From Rubneribacter badeniensis (lineage in GTDB: Bacteria > Actinomycetota > Coriobacteriia > Coriobacteriales > Eggerthellaceae), in NCBI RefSeq assembly GCF_002899695.1, contig NZ_PPEL01000001.1, forward strand, positions 62,001 to 126,000: a stretch of DNA of 64,000 nt, read 5' to 3'. The notes under the pieces are model-generated. The model saw nothing but the letters and a program-made list of their open reading frames with translations. It made no database searches and was not told the DNA's origin. Position 1 is the first letter of the stretch. Each line of letters starts with the position of its first letter. A program made the translations under genes and the position numbers. Positions 1-8,799 of the stretch are shown here, one piece after another.

Positions 1-1362
1 CACCTTCGCTTCCGTGTCGATGCGCACGCCTCCCATGGTGTGGTGGATGCCTGGCGCCACCTTGACGGCGTAAAACGGCGGCTCGTCGATGGGGTAGCGG
101 CTTTTCCAGCGTCCGAGCGGATCGTCTGCTCCCGAAGAGATGGCCCCGTTGTACGCCTCCATCGTAGCCAGGAACGACTCAGGGACGGTCTCCATCTGGG
201 CGGCCAGGCCCTCAAGCGTGTCGGCCGAAAGGGCAAGCCCCTTCTTCTCGAACTTCTCTTTGATGCTCTTGTTCTCGTCGTACACCTTTCGGTCGAATAC
301 GGCGTACGCCCAACCGCCCGGCTGTTCCCATTCCGCAGCCGATACCACGTCGCGCGTGAGCAGCTCGTCGGTGAAACGGTTTCCCTCGCTGTTCACGAGC
401 ACCGCGCCGTCTCCGCGGATGCCTTCGCTCAGCAGGATGGACGTGCTCTGTTCCACGGTGGGGTGCACCTGGATCTGCTCGATGTCCACGACGTCGGCGC
501 CCACCGCCTGCGCGATCAGGATGCCCTCGCCTTGAGCGCCCGGTTGATTCGTGGTCACGGCGTTCAGAAGCTCGGGGCGGTACTGCGCGAGCATTTCGTG
601 GTTCGCTCCGAATCCACCGGAGGCCACGATGACGACCGGGGCGCGGTATTCGGTGACGTGGCCGTTTCGGTCGTCGAGGGCCCGCACGCCTGCCACCTTG
701 CCCTCTTCCATGATGATCTCCTTGGCCGATGTGCGGGTGGCGATTTCGATGCCCTGCTCTTGGCAGCGCGCGCAGAGGTGCTTCACCAGGTATTTGCCCA
801 CGGCGCTGCCGTCTTCGGGGCGGTGGATGCGCGGCACGCTCGCGCCCCCGGATGTGGAGAGCTTCGTGAGGGGCATGCCCCGCTCGGCCAAGCGCTCGAG
901 CGCCTCGTTCGAGTGCTCGCACATGTAGGTGACGAGATCCGGGTTTCCCAGATTGTGGCCTCCTGTGAGCGTGTCCTCGACGAAGAGCTCGACGCTGTCC
1001 TCGATGCCCTCATCGGATTGCGGTTGCGTGCAGCAGGCGTTCATGCCCCCTTCGGCGAAACAGGTGTTCCCGCCCGGCACGAACATCTTCTCCAGCACCA
1101 TAACGCGCGCCCCCGCATCGCTCGCTCCCAGGGCCGCCGTCATGCCCGCCCCTCCTGCTCCGACGATGACGATGTCGAACGTTCCTCCCGAATGCACCTC
1201 GCTCGCGTCTGCCGCGCGCGGGGCGCAGCCCGTTAAGCCTCCCAATCCAAGCGCTGCGAGCGCGGATGCCCCAAGCGCGCCGGCAAGGAGCGTGCGGCGG
1301 TCGATGGGCCGATGCGGATGGCTTTCGGCACCTTTCAAGACCTGCTCTTGTTCTTGGCGCAT
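1..1362 (-). CDS. Tat/lipoprotein FAD-dependent fumarate-reductase-like flavoprotein (C-terminus outside window)
   Basis: Exported flavoprotein of the FAD_binding_2 (fumarate reductase/succinate dehydrogenase flavoprotein-like) family, which usually reduces an alkene-type acceptor with electrons from quinols or cytochromes. The N-terminus reads DRRTLLAGALGASALAALG then LTGC, so it carries both a twin-arginine-like motif and a lipobox. The dinucleotide-binding stretch IVIVGAGGAGMTAAL follows at about residues 65-80, and an HHTMGG motif typical of the family's C-terminal half is near the window edge. ATG at 1362 is preceded by AAAGGGGA at good spacing. About 454 codons are visible and the frame is open through base 1. 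The substrate cannot be read from sequence; Eggerthellaceae carry many paralogues with different acceptors. No cytochrome domain is seen in the visible part. Confidence 0.9.
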   Translation of the reverse strand, partial: MRQEQEQVLKGAESHPHRPIDRRTLLAGALGASALAALGLGGLTGCAPRAADASEVHSGGTFDIVIVGAGGAGMTAALGASDAGARVMVLEKMFVPGGNTCFAEGGMNACCTQPQSDEGIEDSVELFVEDTLTGGHNLGNPDLVTYMCEHSNEALERLAERGMPLTKLSTSGGASVPRIHRPEDGSAVGKYLVKHLCARCQEQGIEIATRTSAKEIIMEEGKVAGVRALDDRNGHVTEYRAPVVIVASGGFGANHEMLAQYRPELLNAVTTNQPGAQGEGILIAQAVGADVVDIEQIQVHPTVEQSTSILLSEGIRGDGAVLVNSEGNRFTDELLTRDVVSAAEWEQPGGWAYAVFDRKVYDENKSIKEKFEKKGLALSADTLEGLAAQMETVPESFLATMEAYNGAISSGADDPLGRWKSRYPIDEPPFYAVKVAPGIHHTMGGVRIDTEAKV

Positions 1363-1481
1363 GATGGAATCCCCTTTCTTCGAACGCGGCTGGCGCGAAC
1401 GGCCGACCGCATGCCTTGCAACAAAGGGAAAGGCTAGGCCGAATCGCGTTTTCGCGGCAGCGAAGATACGGGGGAGTCCTA

Positions 1482-1496
1482 CACCCGAATCGGGTG
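1482..1496. promoter_or_regulatory. 7-1-7 palindrome upstream of the flavoprotein gene
   Basis: CACCCGA-A-TCGGGTG is a perfect 15-bp palindrome about 120 bp upstream of the flavoprotein start, in the 212-bp gap between it and the SPFH gene. It has the size of a dimeric repressor or activator site. No strong -35/-10 pair was recognised next to it, so the role is a guess. Nothing else stands out in the gap. Confidence 0.35.
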
Positions 1497-1574
1497 GTTT
1501 CTGGTTGATTCAGCTTTTTCCTCAGGACGGGCGACTTTTCCTGACGAAGGAAGGCGGGCGGCTCGCCTCTTCCC

Positions 1575-2537
1575 CTACTTTCCGCCGAGGGCCTTCACGA
1601 CGTCCTCGGCCGACGCGCCCAGACCGTCGGAGAGGGCCGAGGGGACGGTGACCACGGTGCCCCCGGACTTCTTGATACTCTCGTACAGAAGGTGCATCGT
1701 GCGGATCTTCAAGGCGGCCTCGTTGCCGTCGTAGACGCCGCTTGCGCTCGCGATCATCTCGGAGATGTCCTCCTCGGCGCTGGCCAACACGAGGCGCGCG
1801 TTCTTTTCGCGCTCGGCCTGGGCTTCGAGCGACATGACCTCCTGCAGCTCGGCGGGGATGACGATGTCGCGCACCTTCACCGACAGGATGGCGATGCCCC
1901 ATGGCTCCGTCTCGCGTTCGATGGACTCTTTGAGTTCCTTGTCCAGCTGCTCGCGCGACAGCGCCACCTCGGCCACGCTCATGCGCCCGATGGCGTCGCG
2001 CATGGCGGTCTGCGCAACGTAGAGGACGGCGGCGGGGTAGTCCTCCACCTCCATGCACGCCTTCTGCGCGTCCCACACCATCCAGAACAGCACCGCGTCG
2101 ATGTCCACGGGCACAAGGTCGGAGGTGAGCGTCTTCTCGGCGCCGAACGACGTGGTCACGGTGCGCAGGTCCACATGGCACGCGGCCTGCTCCACGATGG
2201 GCACCATGAAGATGAGGCCCGGTCCCGCCACGCGGTTGAACGCGCCGAAACGGCAGATGACCACGCGCTCCCACTCCATGGCGATGTGGATGCACAGCGC
2301 GAGCGCCACGGCCAAAACGAGCGCCAGCGCAAGCACCCACGGCCCCATGATGCCGAACCCGAAATACGCCACGGCCACCACGGCCGCGAACACGGCGGCC
2401 GCGAGCGCGAGCGAGAACAAAACGACGCCGTTTCTCGTGGCCTTCATGGGCGCGAACGGAGCGGATGCGGGCTCCACAAGGGCCGTCTGGCCGGACGGGC
2501 GCTCTGCCGGGGCGGATTTCGTGCGGTGTGCGTTCAT
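1575..2537 (-). CDS. SPFH/Band 7 (slipin/stomatin-like) membrane protein
   Basis: Member of the SPFH/Band 7 family, membrane-anchored scaffolds that oligomerise in lipid microdomains. The 320-residue product has two adjacent hydrophobic segments near residues 35-85 (VVLFSLALAAAVFAAVVAVA and VLALALVLAVALALCIHI). The Band 7 domain follows, with the slipin-like run WERVVICRFGAFNRVAGPGL. A helical region with EVMSLEAQAEREKNARLVLA comes next. The start at 2537 is chosen over the in-frame ATG 51 bp upstream because GGAGGAAGCC lies directly before it and the longer form would overlap the GntR gene. It follows the GntR gene by about 48 bp on the same strand, so the two may be cotranscribed. GntR-SPFH pairs often concern envelope stress, but that is inference here. 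Confidence 0.88.
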   Translation of the reverse strand: MNAHRTKSAPAERPSGQTALVEPASAPFAPMKATRNGVVLFSLALAAAVFAAVVAVAYFGFGIMGPWVLALALVLAVALALCIHIAMEWERVVICRFGAFNRVAGPGLIFMVPIVEQAACHVDLRTVTTSFGAEKTLTSDLVPVDIDAVLFWMVWDAQKACMEVEDYPAAVLYVAQTAMRDAIGRMSVAEVALSREQLDKELKESIERETEPWGIAILSVKVRDIVIPAELQEVMSLEAQAEREKNARLVLASAEEDISEMIASASGVYDGNEAALKIRTMHLLYESIKKSGGTVVTVPSALSDGLGASAEDVVKALGGK

Positions 2538-2584
2538 GGCTTCCTCCGATGCGGTCGATCGTGCGGACGGCGGCCGAAGGCCGC

Positions 2585-2965
2585 TCACGCGTCCCCTTTG
2601 AATCCCTCGAGTGCCTTCGCGAAGCGGCGCTCCACGTCGTCTGCGGTCATCCCCAGCTCAAGGCATTGGCGGATGGCTTCGACGAGCACGGCGTCGCCCG
2701 ACGTCACGTCCTCTTCGGCGTCGCCCTCCTTGCTGACGAACGCCCCGCGTCCGCGCTTCGAGCTGATGTAGCCGTCGTGCTCGAGGCTCGTGTACACCTT
2801 GTTCACCGTGTGGTAGTTCACATTGAGGTCGGCGGCCAGCGCCCGCACCGTGGGCAGACGGTCGCCGTTTCGGTAGTGGCCTGAGTCGATGAGGTACATG
2901 AGGCGGTTGCGCAGCTGAACCCAGATGGGTATGCCGCTGCGTTCGTCCACCTCGATCAGGGCCAC
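2585..2965 (-). CDS. GntR-family transcriptional regulator, YtrA-like short form
   Basis: Small DNA-binding regulator. Residues 1-75 form the GntR winged helix (IPIWVQLRNRLMYLIDSGHY, then LPTVRALAADLNVNYHTVNK, then GYISSKRGRGAFVSK). The remaining roughly 50 residues are helical and too short for a ligand-binding FadR/HutC domain, which matches the YtrA subfamily that often represses membrane-protein operons. GTG at 2965 is preferred because AAAGGTGAGG precedes it; an ATG at 2998 would add eleven residues but lacks a ribosome-binding site. The gene sits directly downstream of the NrfD gene and upstream of the SPFH gene on the same strand. Probable target: its own operon with the SPFH gene. Confidence 0.85.
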   Translation of the reverse strand: MALIEVDERSGIPIWVQLRNRLMYLIDSGHYRNGDRLPTVRALAADLNVNYHTVNKVYTSLEHDGYISSKRGRGAFVSKEGDAEEDVTSGDAVLVEAIRQCLELGMTADDVERRFAKALEGFKGDA

Positions 2966-3019
2966 GTCCTCACCTTTCCTCGCACCTTCGGGATCCATCG
3001 CCGAGCCGACCGTCTCGCG

Positions 3020-3898
3020 CTACGTCCAGGGCACGTTGACGATGCAGTACCGCAGGAAGAAGCCGCCTGCCAGCACCAAGGGCACGGCGGCGGCAGCCAG
3101 CGCGACGCGACCGCATCCAGTGTAGGAGAAATCGAGGGCGAGCGGGAGCGCGAGCGCGCACGCGACGAACCCAATCCAGAAGAACCACATGCCCGGGCCG
3201 AACAGGAACGCTTCCACCGCCTCGGCCTGCCCCGATCCGAATGCAGCCGAGGCCAGATAGGCTGTCAGCACAAGCGCTTCGACTGCGATGACCGCGCTGT
3301 CGGCCCGCGCGAGCGCGCGCAGAAGACGCGGCGCGCGGCGCGCATCGGGCAGCGCCGCCGCCATCGCGCAGGCGACGCCCACGGAAAGCGACGAGCAGGT
3401 GAACAGCGCGGGCAAGAAGGGGCTTCCCCACAGGGGGACGAACCCGATCTGCGCGAGCAGCACGCCGGTGTAGGCGGTGGTGGCCAGGCCGAGCGCAAGG
3501 GCTGCCCACTCGAGCGTCCGCACGAGGGCGACGGGCGTCCGGGCGCTTCCGAACAGCGCGATGCCGCCGAGCGCCGCCGCGCAAACGATGGTGGCCGCCA
3601 GCACGTACGAGCCGAACGTCAGCACGGAGGCCGTGGGGAGCGCGAGCACGTACAGGAACCGCTCGGGACGCCCGAGCTCGAACAGCAGGCAGAGCGCGCC
3701 CAGGACAAGCGCGACGGTCGCTGCGAGGTAGCCGCGCGCGAAGAGGGGCCGCGAGAGCTCGTCGGTCCAGGCGAGGCGATCGCTCCGACCGAGCCTGGAT
3801 CGGTGGGCGAACAGCAGGTCGCATGCGGCCAGCACCGCCGCCGCTCCCGCGCCGCCGCCTCCGAGGAACAGGTACCAGATGATCGAGTCGCCGAACAC
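3020..3898 (-). CDS. NrfD/PsrC-type integral membrane anchor of a molybdopterin reductase
   Basis: Quinol-handling membrane subunit of a DMSO-reductase-family complex. The 292-residue product is almost wholly hydrophobic, with about eight predicted membrane spans. Recognisable NrfD features are the opening IIWYLFLGGGGAGAAAV, the conserved GRPERFLYVL loop and later PLWGSPFLPALFTCSSLS. In this family the protein takes electrons from menaquinol and passes them to the Fe-S subunit; no haem motif is seen. The start is 10 bp downstream of the Fe-S gene stop at 3908, in keeping with one operon. It is the last obvious structural subunit. Confidence 0.88.
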   Translation of the reverse strand: MFGDSIIWYLFLGGGGAGAAAVLAACDLLFAHRSRLGRSDRLAWTDELSRPLFARGYLAATVALVLGALCLLFELGRPERFLYVLALPTASVLTFGSYVLAATIVCAAALGGIALFGSARTPVALVRTLEWAALALGLATTAYTGVLLAQIGFVPLWGSPFLPALFTCSSLSVGVACAMAAALPDARRAPRLLRALARADSAVIAVEALVLTAYLASAAFGSGQAEAVEAFLFGPGMWFFWIGFVACALALPLALDFSYTGCGRVALAAAAVPLVLAGGFFLRYCIVNVPWT

Positions 3899-3907
3899 GG
3901 ATCCTCC

Positions 3908-4699
3908 CTACGCCCGCCTCTGCGCTTTCGCGCGGCGATCTCGGTTTCGCTTCGCCGCGAGGCCCGCGGCTGCGGCCAGCGCCGCCGCGGCCGCTCCCGC
4001 GCCGGCCACGACCGCGGGGTTTCCCTTGCCGACGCGGCCGTCGGCGGTCTGCGATCGCGATGCGGGCGCGTAGTAGCGCTCGGTCACCACGCGCCCTATG
4101 TCGAGCCCGCGCCCGCCGTCGGCGTAGAGGACGCCCGTGCCGGGGACGGGCCGCGCGCCCGTTTCGGCGGCGAAGGCGCTCGCGGGGCTTTCGGGGTCGT
4201 CGAGGTCGCCGAAGGCGCGCGCCTCCACGGGGCATGCCCCCACGCAGGCCGGAAGCAGCCCGACCTGCACGCGCTCGATGCAGAAGGTGCACTTCTCGGC
4301 CACGCCCACGCGCCCCTCTCCTTCTATCTCGTAGGGAGCGGGCGACGGCGCACCGAAGTGCCACGCGTCTTCGCGGTTGAGGGTCCGCGCGCCGTAGGGG
4401 CAAGCCGTCAGGCACACGCCGCAGCCGATGCAGCGCGCCTCGTCGATGCCCACTGTGCCGTCGTCGCGCTTGTGGCTGGCGGCGGTGGGGCACACGCTGA
4501 CACAAAGGGGCTCGTCGCAATGCAGACAGGCGTGGGGGAGGAAGGCGTGATCGGCATCGGGCCAGCGGCCCCATTCGAGCGCGTCGACCGCGCACCACGC
4601 CACGCCGGGCCTGAGCGCATGGTGCATCTGGCATGCCACCACGCAGGTTTGGCAGCCGGTGCAGCGCGCCATGTCGATGGCCATGCCGAACCTCGTCAC
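3908..4699 (-). CDS. DmsB/PsrB-type ferredoxin subunit with C-terminal hydrophobic anchor (second copy)
   Basis: Electron-transfer subunit with four [4Fe-4S] cluster motifs: CTGCQTCVVAC, CLHCDEPLCVSVC, CIGCGVCLTAC and CTFC...CVGACPVEA. The layout is that of DmsB/NrfC-type proteins (263 residues). Unusually, the C-terminus ends in a hydrophobic stretch (PAVVAGAGAAAAALAAAAGL) followed by basic residues, which looks like a membrane anchor. It starts at GTG 4699, with AAGGAGG six bases upstream. It is paralogous to the Fe-S protein encoded at 7981-8799 in the same operon, with similar length and ends. It lies between the TorD gene and the NrfD gene, so it may link the NrfD subunit to the first Fe-S subunit. 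Confidence 0.9.
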   Translation of the reverse strand: MTRFGMAIDMARCTGCQTCVVACQMHHALRPGVAWCAVDALEWGRWPDADHAFLPHACLHCDEPLCVSVCPTAASHKRDDGTVGIDEARCIGCGVCLTACPYGARTLNREDAWHFGAPSPAPYEIEGEGRVGVAEKCTFCIERVQVGLLPACVGACPVEARAFGDLDDPESPASAFAAETGARPVPGTGVLYADGGRGLDIGRVVTERYYAPASRSQTADGRVGKGNPAVVAGAGAAAAALAAAAGLAAKRNRDRRAKAQRRA

Positions 4700-4781
4700 G
4701 TCGCCTCCTTCGATTCCCTCGAAGGCATTCTACCAGGTGCCGGGCGAAGGCGCCATCGTCGGCGCTCCGCCGCGAGGCTCG

Positions 4782-5534
4782 TCAGCCGAGCAGCTGTTCC
4801 ACGAGCGCGCGGTCCTCGTGCAGGTGCGCGACGAGGAGGAGCGCGACGCCGCGGTAGAAGTCCGTCCGGGCGGTTCGCTCCATGGTCTCGGCGAACACGG
4901 GCACCCAGTTCAGCAGATGCCGGTCGAGGAAGCTCGTCTGCTTCGACAGCAGGTCGTCTGCGGCCCCTTCGTCGTTCGCCGAGGCCGCCTCGACCGTGCG
5001 CGCGGCGAGCGTCTGCATGAACTCGAGCTCGAGCGCCACGTGGTCCTCTCCGAGCCGCCACGCGTCGGCGGCCCTCACGCCCTCGGCGCGAAAGAGGGAG
5101 CGCACCTCGTCGCGGGCCCCGTCCATTCGCAGGTGCTCTGTGGAGGTGTGCACCGACTCGTTGGGGTAGGGGGCCGCGCTCTCCGAACGCTTGCGCACGA
5201 CGAACAGGCGCGCGAAGTCGACGGCCAGATCCGTGAGCGCGCGCTGCGCGTCGCCGTCCTCGTTCCCGATTCCGGCCAGGTAGCCCCCCATGAGGCGGTT
5301 GCCCTCGTCGAGATCCGCGCTGTACGCGGCGGTGGGGAGATCCGCAGTGTTGTCGCGTCTGCCCGGATCGTCCGCGTCGCTCGCGTCGTTCGGGCGAACG
5401 GCTTCGTCCGCGGCGAAGGGCAGCGCGCGCAGCTCGGCGAGCAGCTCCTCGTCCACCTCTCGGTTGAGCAGACGCGCGAGCAGCCCGTAAGCGGCCGTGC
5501 GGCCTTCGAGCGCGCTGCGCAGCATCTCGTCCAT
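4782..5534 (-). CDS. TorD/DmsD-family molybdoenzyme chaperone
   Basis: Cytoplasmic all-helical chaperone that holds the molybdopterin subunit and its Tat signal until the cofactor is inserted. The 250-residue product starts with the family-typical RSALEGRTAAYGLLARLLNR and carries FARLFVVRKRSESAAPYPNE plus a later ALELEFMQTLA, the usual E-x(3)-M helix of TorD proteins. AAGGAG precedes the ATG. It is encoded just downstream of the molybdopterin subunit, which is its likely client. A middle stretch of about 40 residues, rich in Asp and Asn (NDASDADDPGRRDNTADLP), is longer than usual and probably a disordered insertion. Confidence 0.85.
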   Translation of the reverse strand: MDEMLRSALEGRTAAYGLLARLLNREVDEELLAELRALPFAADEAVRPNDASDADDPGRRDNTADLPTAAYSADLDEGNRLMGGYLAGIGNEDGDAQRALTDLAVDFARLFVVRKRSESAAPYPNESVHTSTEHLRMDGARDEVRSLFRAEGVRAADAWRLGEDHVALELEFMQTLAARTVEAASANDEGAADDLLSKQTSFLDRHLLNWVPVFAETMERTARTDFYRGVALLLVAHLHEDRALVEQLLG

Positions 5535-5765
5535 GTTCGCTCCTTCCTCCGTTGCCCTTCGTCGTCCTTCATCGATCCCGCTTCTCGCGGTTGCCCCCGA
5601 GGGCGTCTTCGACGCCGTGCGACCGGCGGGAACCCGTTCGGCGCTGGCTCTCGGCCGCGCAAGGGAGAACGGGCTCCCGCCGATCCGGCCTTTCCGCCCT
5701 TGTGCGGCGGGCCGTCCCGACCTCGCGCCGAGGGTGCGGCGCGAGGTCGGGGGAGGGGCCGAGCG

Positions 5766-7979
5766 CTAGATCTTCTCGATCTCGCAGAGGGCGTCCTTGA
5801 AAGTGGGGAAGCCCGATATGGGGTCGAACGTACGGTCGATGAGCAGACACGAGTTCGCCTGCTCCCAGCCGTGGAGTATCTCCACGTTGCCGGGGTGCAG
5901 CATGTTCGTGACCTCCACCTTGGCCTGGATCTCGCCCAGCTGGTTGAACATGCGCGCCCGGTCGCCGTCGGCAAGCCCGCGCGCTTCGGCGTCCTCGTGG
6001 CTCATGCGGATGAGCGGCTCGGGCATGAACTGGTTGAGCCAGGGCGTGTGGCGGTACTTGCTGTGCACGTACCACGGCACGCGGTTGCCCGTGGTGAGGA
6101 TGAGCGGGTACTGCTCGAAGAGCTCGGGCGTGGACACGGGGCTCACCGAGGGCTCCTCGTAGACGGGCAGCCCTTCGAAGCCCAGCTGCTCGAGCATGCC
6201 CGATTTGAACTCGACTTTGCCCGACACCGTGCCGAATCCGGTTTGCTCGTACTGCCTCGGTTGCCACTCGCCCGACATCGGCAGTTCGTAGACGCCGGGC
6301 AGGGCGGCCTGGATGTCCTCGACCGTGGCGCCCGATCCGCCGGCGTCGAGGTAGGCTTGCATGCACGCATGCAGGTCGCCGTGGAAGCACTCCTCCTCGA
6401 AGCCGAGCGCGCAGCCCAGGTCGAGCAGAAACTGCCAGTCCTCCTTGGCTTCGCCGGCGGGCTTCATGGCGGCTTGGCTGCCGATGATGCCGTTCGGCTG
6501 CGCCTGGAAGGGGGCGACGCGCTCCCAGCACACGGCGGCGGGCAGCACCATATCCATGTAGTCGTGCGTCCAGGGGTTCAGGTGGATGTCGCAGGCCACG
6601 GCGAAGTCGAGCGTGGAGACGGCCTCCTGCAGAAGCGGGGTCTGGGCGAAGTTCATGAGGTTCGTCCCCAAGAACAGCCCCGCGTGGATGAGCCCGTCGT
6701 TGATGTACTCGAGCAGGCCGTTGTTCTGGTAGTACGTCGACATGGCCGACCACACGGGCCAGCGATCGACGCCGGCGCGGCCGGGTGCGAGCTCGGCGAT
6801 CTTGTCGGCCAGCTGAAACGCCGAGTCGTCCGTTCCGGTGACGCCCGGGGCCACGGTGCGGCAACCCTCGTAGTCCCAGTAGCCCATGAGGGCCGGCAGC
6901 AGCGTGATGGCACGGGTGCTCTGCACGCCGTTGGTGTGGTGCGTGGTGGAGTGCGGGCTCACCCACATGGTGCCGGCGCCCGCCTCGGCCCACATGCGCG
7001 CCGCCTCGCGGATCTTGTCGGCGGGCACCCAGGTGATCTCCGCGGCCTTCTCGGGCGTGAACTCCTTCACGTACTCGGCGTACTCGGAGAAGCCCTCGGT
7101 CCAGTTCTCGACGAAGTCGTGGTTGTAGAGATCCTCCTCTATGATGACGTTCGCCATGGCCAGCGCCAGCGCGCCGTCCGTGCCGGGGCGCGGCTGCAGG
7201 TAGAGGTCGGCCAGCTGCACCGCGGTGGGGGTGAGGCGCGTGTCGATGACGATGTACTTGCATCCTGCGCGCTTGGCGTCGAGCATGCCCTTGTACGCGG
7301 TGGGCTGGGGATACATCGACCAGGCGATGTTGGAGCCCCACTGCAGGTGCACCTTCGTCTGGGCGGCGGGCATGGTCATGATGGTGTTGCCGTAGTTCAG
7401 GATGCTTGCCATGGCCAGGGCGAAGGCGCATTGCGCGCCGCCCCATGACACGTTCGGCGTGCCGAAGAGCGCGGCCACGCGGCAAAACACCGGCAGGTGC
7501 TCCTTCGGGTCGCCCGAATGGAACGTGACCGACGCCGCGCCGTAGGTCTCCTTGGCCTTGTTGAACTCCGAAGCGATCGTCTCAAGCGCCTCGTCCCAGC
7601 CGATGCGCTCCCATTTCGGATCCTCTCCGATGCCCTTTTTGGGATTCGTGCGCTTCACGGGGTACAGCAGGCGGTTCGGATCGTAGACGTTCTGCAAGCT
7701 CGTGAGGCCCTTGAGGCAGGGCTTGGGCTTGGAGTGCTGGTCGTTGCCCTCCACGCGCACGAGCTTGCCGTCCTTCACGGTGCCCTTGAGGCCGCAGAAC
7801 ACGGACTGGTTGCACATGGGGCAGGACGTGTAGACGTACGTCTCGCCGCCCGCCTCCTCGGCGAAGGCGTCCTCGGGGGCCGCCGCCTCAAGGCCGCCCG
7901 CGGCCAGCGCGGCCGTGCCGAGCGCCGCCGCTCCCATGAACGCGCGCCGCGAGAAGGTGATGTCGTTCAGGCTCTTCAT
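5766..7979 (-). CDS. Tat-exported molybdopterin oxidoreductase catalytic subunit (DMSO reductase family)
   Basis: Catalytic subunit of a DMSO-reductase-family enzyme, 737 residues. SRRAFMGAAALGTAALAAGG at residues 10-29 is a Tat signal. The N-terminal cluster motif is C53-x2-C56-x5-C62-x25-C88; the second gap is two residues longer than the usual CX2-3CX3C. The molybdenum-proximal stretch GGAQCAFALAMASIL offers a Cys as probable metal ligand. Later family blocks include TTGNRVPWYVHSKYRHTPWL and the C-terminal molydopterin dinucleotide-binding domain with GWEQANSCLL. Its partners are the Fe-S gene ending two bases upstream, the TorD gene and the NrfD gene. The acceptor cannot be decided; the family includes sulfoxide, N-oxide, polysulfide, arsenate and catechol enzymes. 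Confidence 0.92.
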   Translation of the reverse strand: MKSLNDITFSRRAFMGAAALGTAALAAGGLEAAAPEDAFAEEAGGETYVYTSCPMCNQSVFCGLKGTVKDGKLVRVEGNDQHSKPKPCLKGLTSLQNVYDPNRLLYPVKRTNPKKGIGEDPKWERIGWDEALETIASEFNKAKETYGAASVTFHSGDPKEHLPVFCRVAALFGTPNVSWGGAQCAFALAMASILNYGNTIMTMPAAQTKVHLQWGSNIAWSMYPQPTAYKGMLDAKRAGCKYIVIDTRLTPTAVQLADLYLQPRPGTDGALALAMANVIIEEDLYNHDFVENWTEGFSEYAEYVKEFTPEKAAEITWVPADKIREAARMWAEAGAGTMWVSPHSTTHHTNGVQSTRAITLLPALMGYWDYEGCRTVAPGVTGTDDSAFQLADKIAELAPGRAGVDRWPVWSAMSTYYQNNGLLEYINDGLIHAGLFLGTNLMNFAQTPLLQEAVSTLDFAVACDIHLNPWTHDYMDMVLPAAVCWERVAPFQAQPNGIIGSQAAMKPAGEAKEDWQFLLDLGCALGFEEECFHGDLHACMQAYLDAGGSGATVEDIQAALPGVYELPMSGEWQPRQYEQTGFGTVSGKVEFKSGMLEQLGFEGLPVYEEPSVSPVSTPELFEQYPLILTTGNRVPWYVHSKYRHTPWLNQFMPEPLIRMSHEDAEARGLADGDRARMFNQLGEIQAKVEVTNMLHPGNVEILHGWEQANSCLLIDRTFDPISGFPTFKDALCEIEKI

Positions 7980-7980
7980 G

Positions 7981-8799
7981 CTACTCGTCCTTTCCCTCGA
8001 CGCGGTCGGCCGCCTTCTTCCCCCGGGCGTTGCCGGCCGCGAAGCCCGCGCCGGCCGCGACTGCGGCCACCGCCACGGCGCCGACGCCGATGACCGCCGC
8101 GTTCGGCGCCTGCTGCTCGCCGACGGGCCCTGCGGACTCCGCTTCGTCGGCGATGATGTTCGGCACGTTCGAGACGTTGGTCATAAGCGCCTCGCGCAGG
8201 TTGAGGTCGTGGCCTCCCTTCACATAATACAGCGACGTGCCGCGCAGGTTCTCGGCGTTGTTCTGCTCGATGTAGGCGCTGACGTCGCTTGCGGGATCCT
8301 CCACGTCGCCGAACACGCGCGCGGCCATCGGGCATGCCTCCACGCAGTGGGGCAGCGCGCCGTCGTCCACGCGGCTGGCGCAGAAGACGCACTTCTCGGC
8401 CACGTCCGCGTGCGGCGTGCCGTAGCTCTCGTAGGGAGCCGCCTCGGCGGCGTCGAAATTCCAGCCGTCCTTGAAGCTGATGGTGCGCGCCTCGTACGGG
8501 CACACCATGACGCACGCTCCGCAGGCCAGGCACGTGTCGTAGTCCACCGTGACGATGCCGTCGTCGCGCTGCACGCTGGCACCGGTGGGGCAGACGTTCA
8601 CGCACGGGGCGTCATCGCAGTGCATGCAGGAATGGATGAGGTAGAAGCGGTCGACGTCGGGGTAGATGCCCTGCTCGACGCTGTCGACGGAGCTCCACTT
8701 CACTCCCGGCCTCTGGTTGTTGTGCATCTGGCACGTCACCACGCAGGTTTGGCACCCCGTGCAGCGCGTCAGATCGATCACCATGCCGTACTTGGCCAT
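7981..8799 (-). CDS. DmsB/PsrB-type ferredoxin subunit with C-terminal hydrophobic anchor (first gene of operon)
   Basis: First gene of the leftward molybdoenzyme operon. The 272-residue protein has four cluster motifs (CTGCQTCVVTC, CMHCDDAPCVNVC, CLACGACVMVC, and CVFC...CVEACPMAA). It ends with a hydrophobic segment (AAVIGVGAVAVAAVAAGAG) followed by GKKAADR, the same arrangement as the second Fe-S subunit at 3908-4699. ATG 8799 follows AAAGGGGGAAC. The stop almost abuts the catalytic subunit start at 7979. An operon with two anchored ferredoxin subunits and one NrfD protein is less common than the simple ABC arrangement. One subunit probably docks to the catalytic subunit and the other to the membrane quinol oxidase, but this is inference. 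Confidence 0.9.
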   Translation of the reverse strand: MAKYGMVIDLTRCTGCQTCVVTCQMHNNQRPGVKWSSVDSVEQGIYPDVDRFYLIHSCMHCDDAPCVNVCPTGASVQRDDGIVTVDYDTCLACGACVMVCPYEARTISFKDGWNFDAAEAAPYESYGTPHADVAEKCVFCASRVDDGALPHCVEACPMAARVFGDVEDPASDVSAYIEQNNAENLRGTSLYYVKGGHDLNLREALMTNVSNVPNIIADEAESAGPVGEQQAPNAAVIGVGAVAVAAVAAGAGFAAGNARGKKAADRVEGKDE

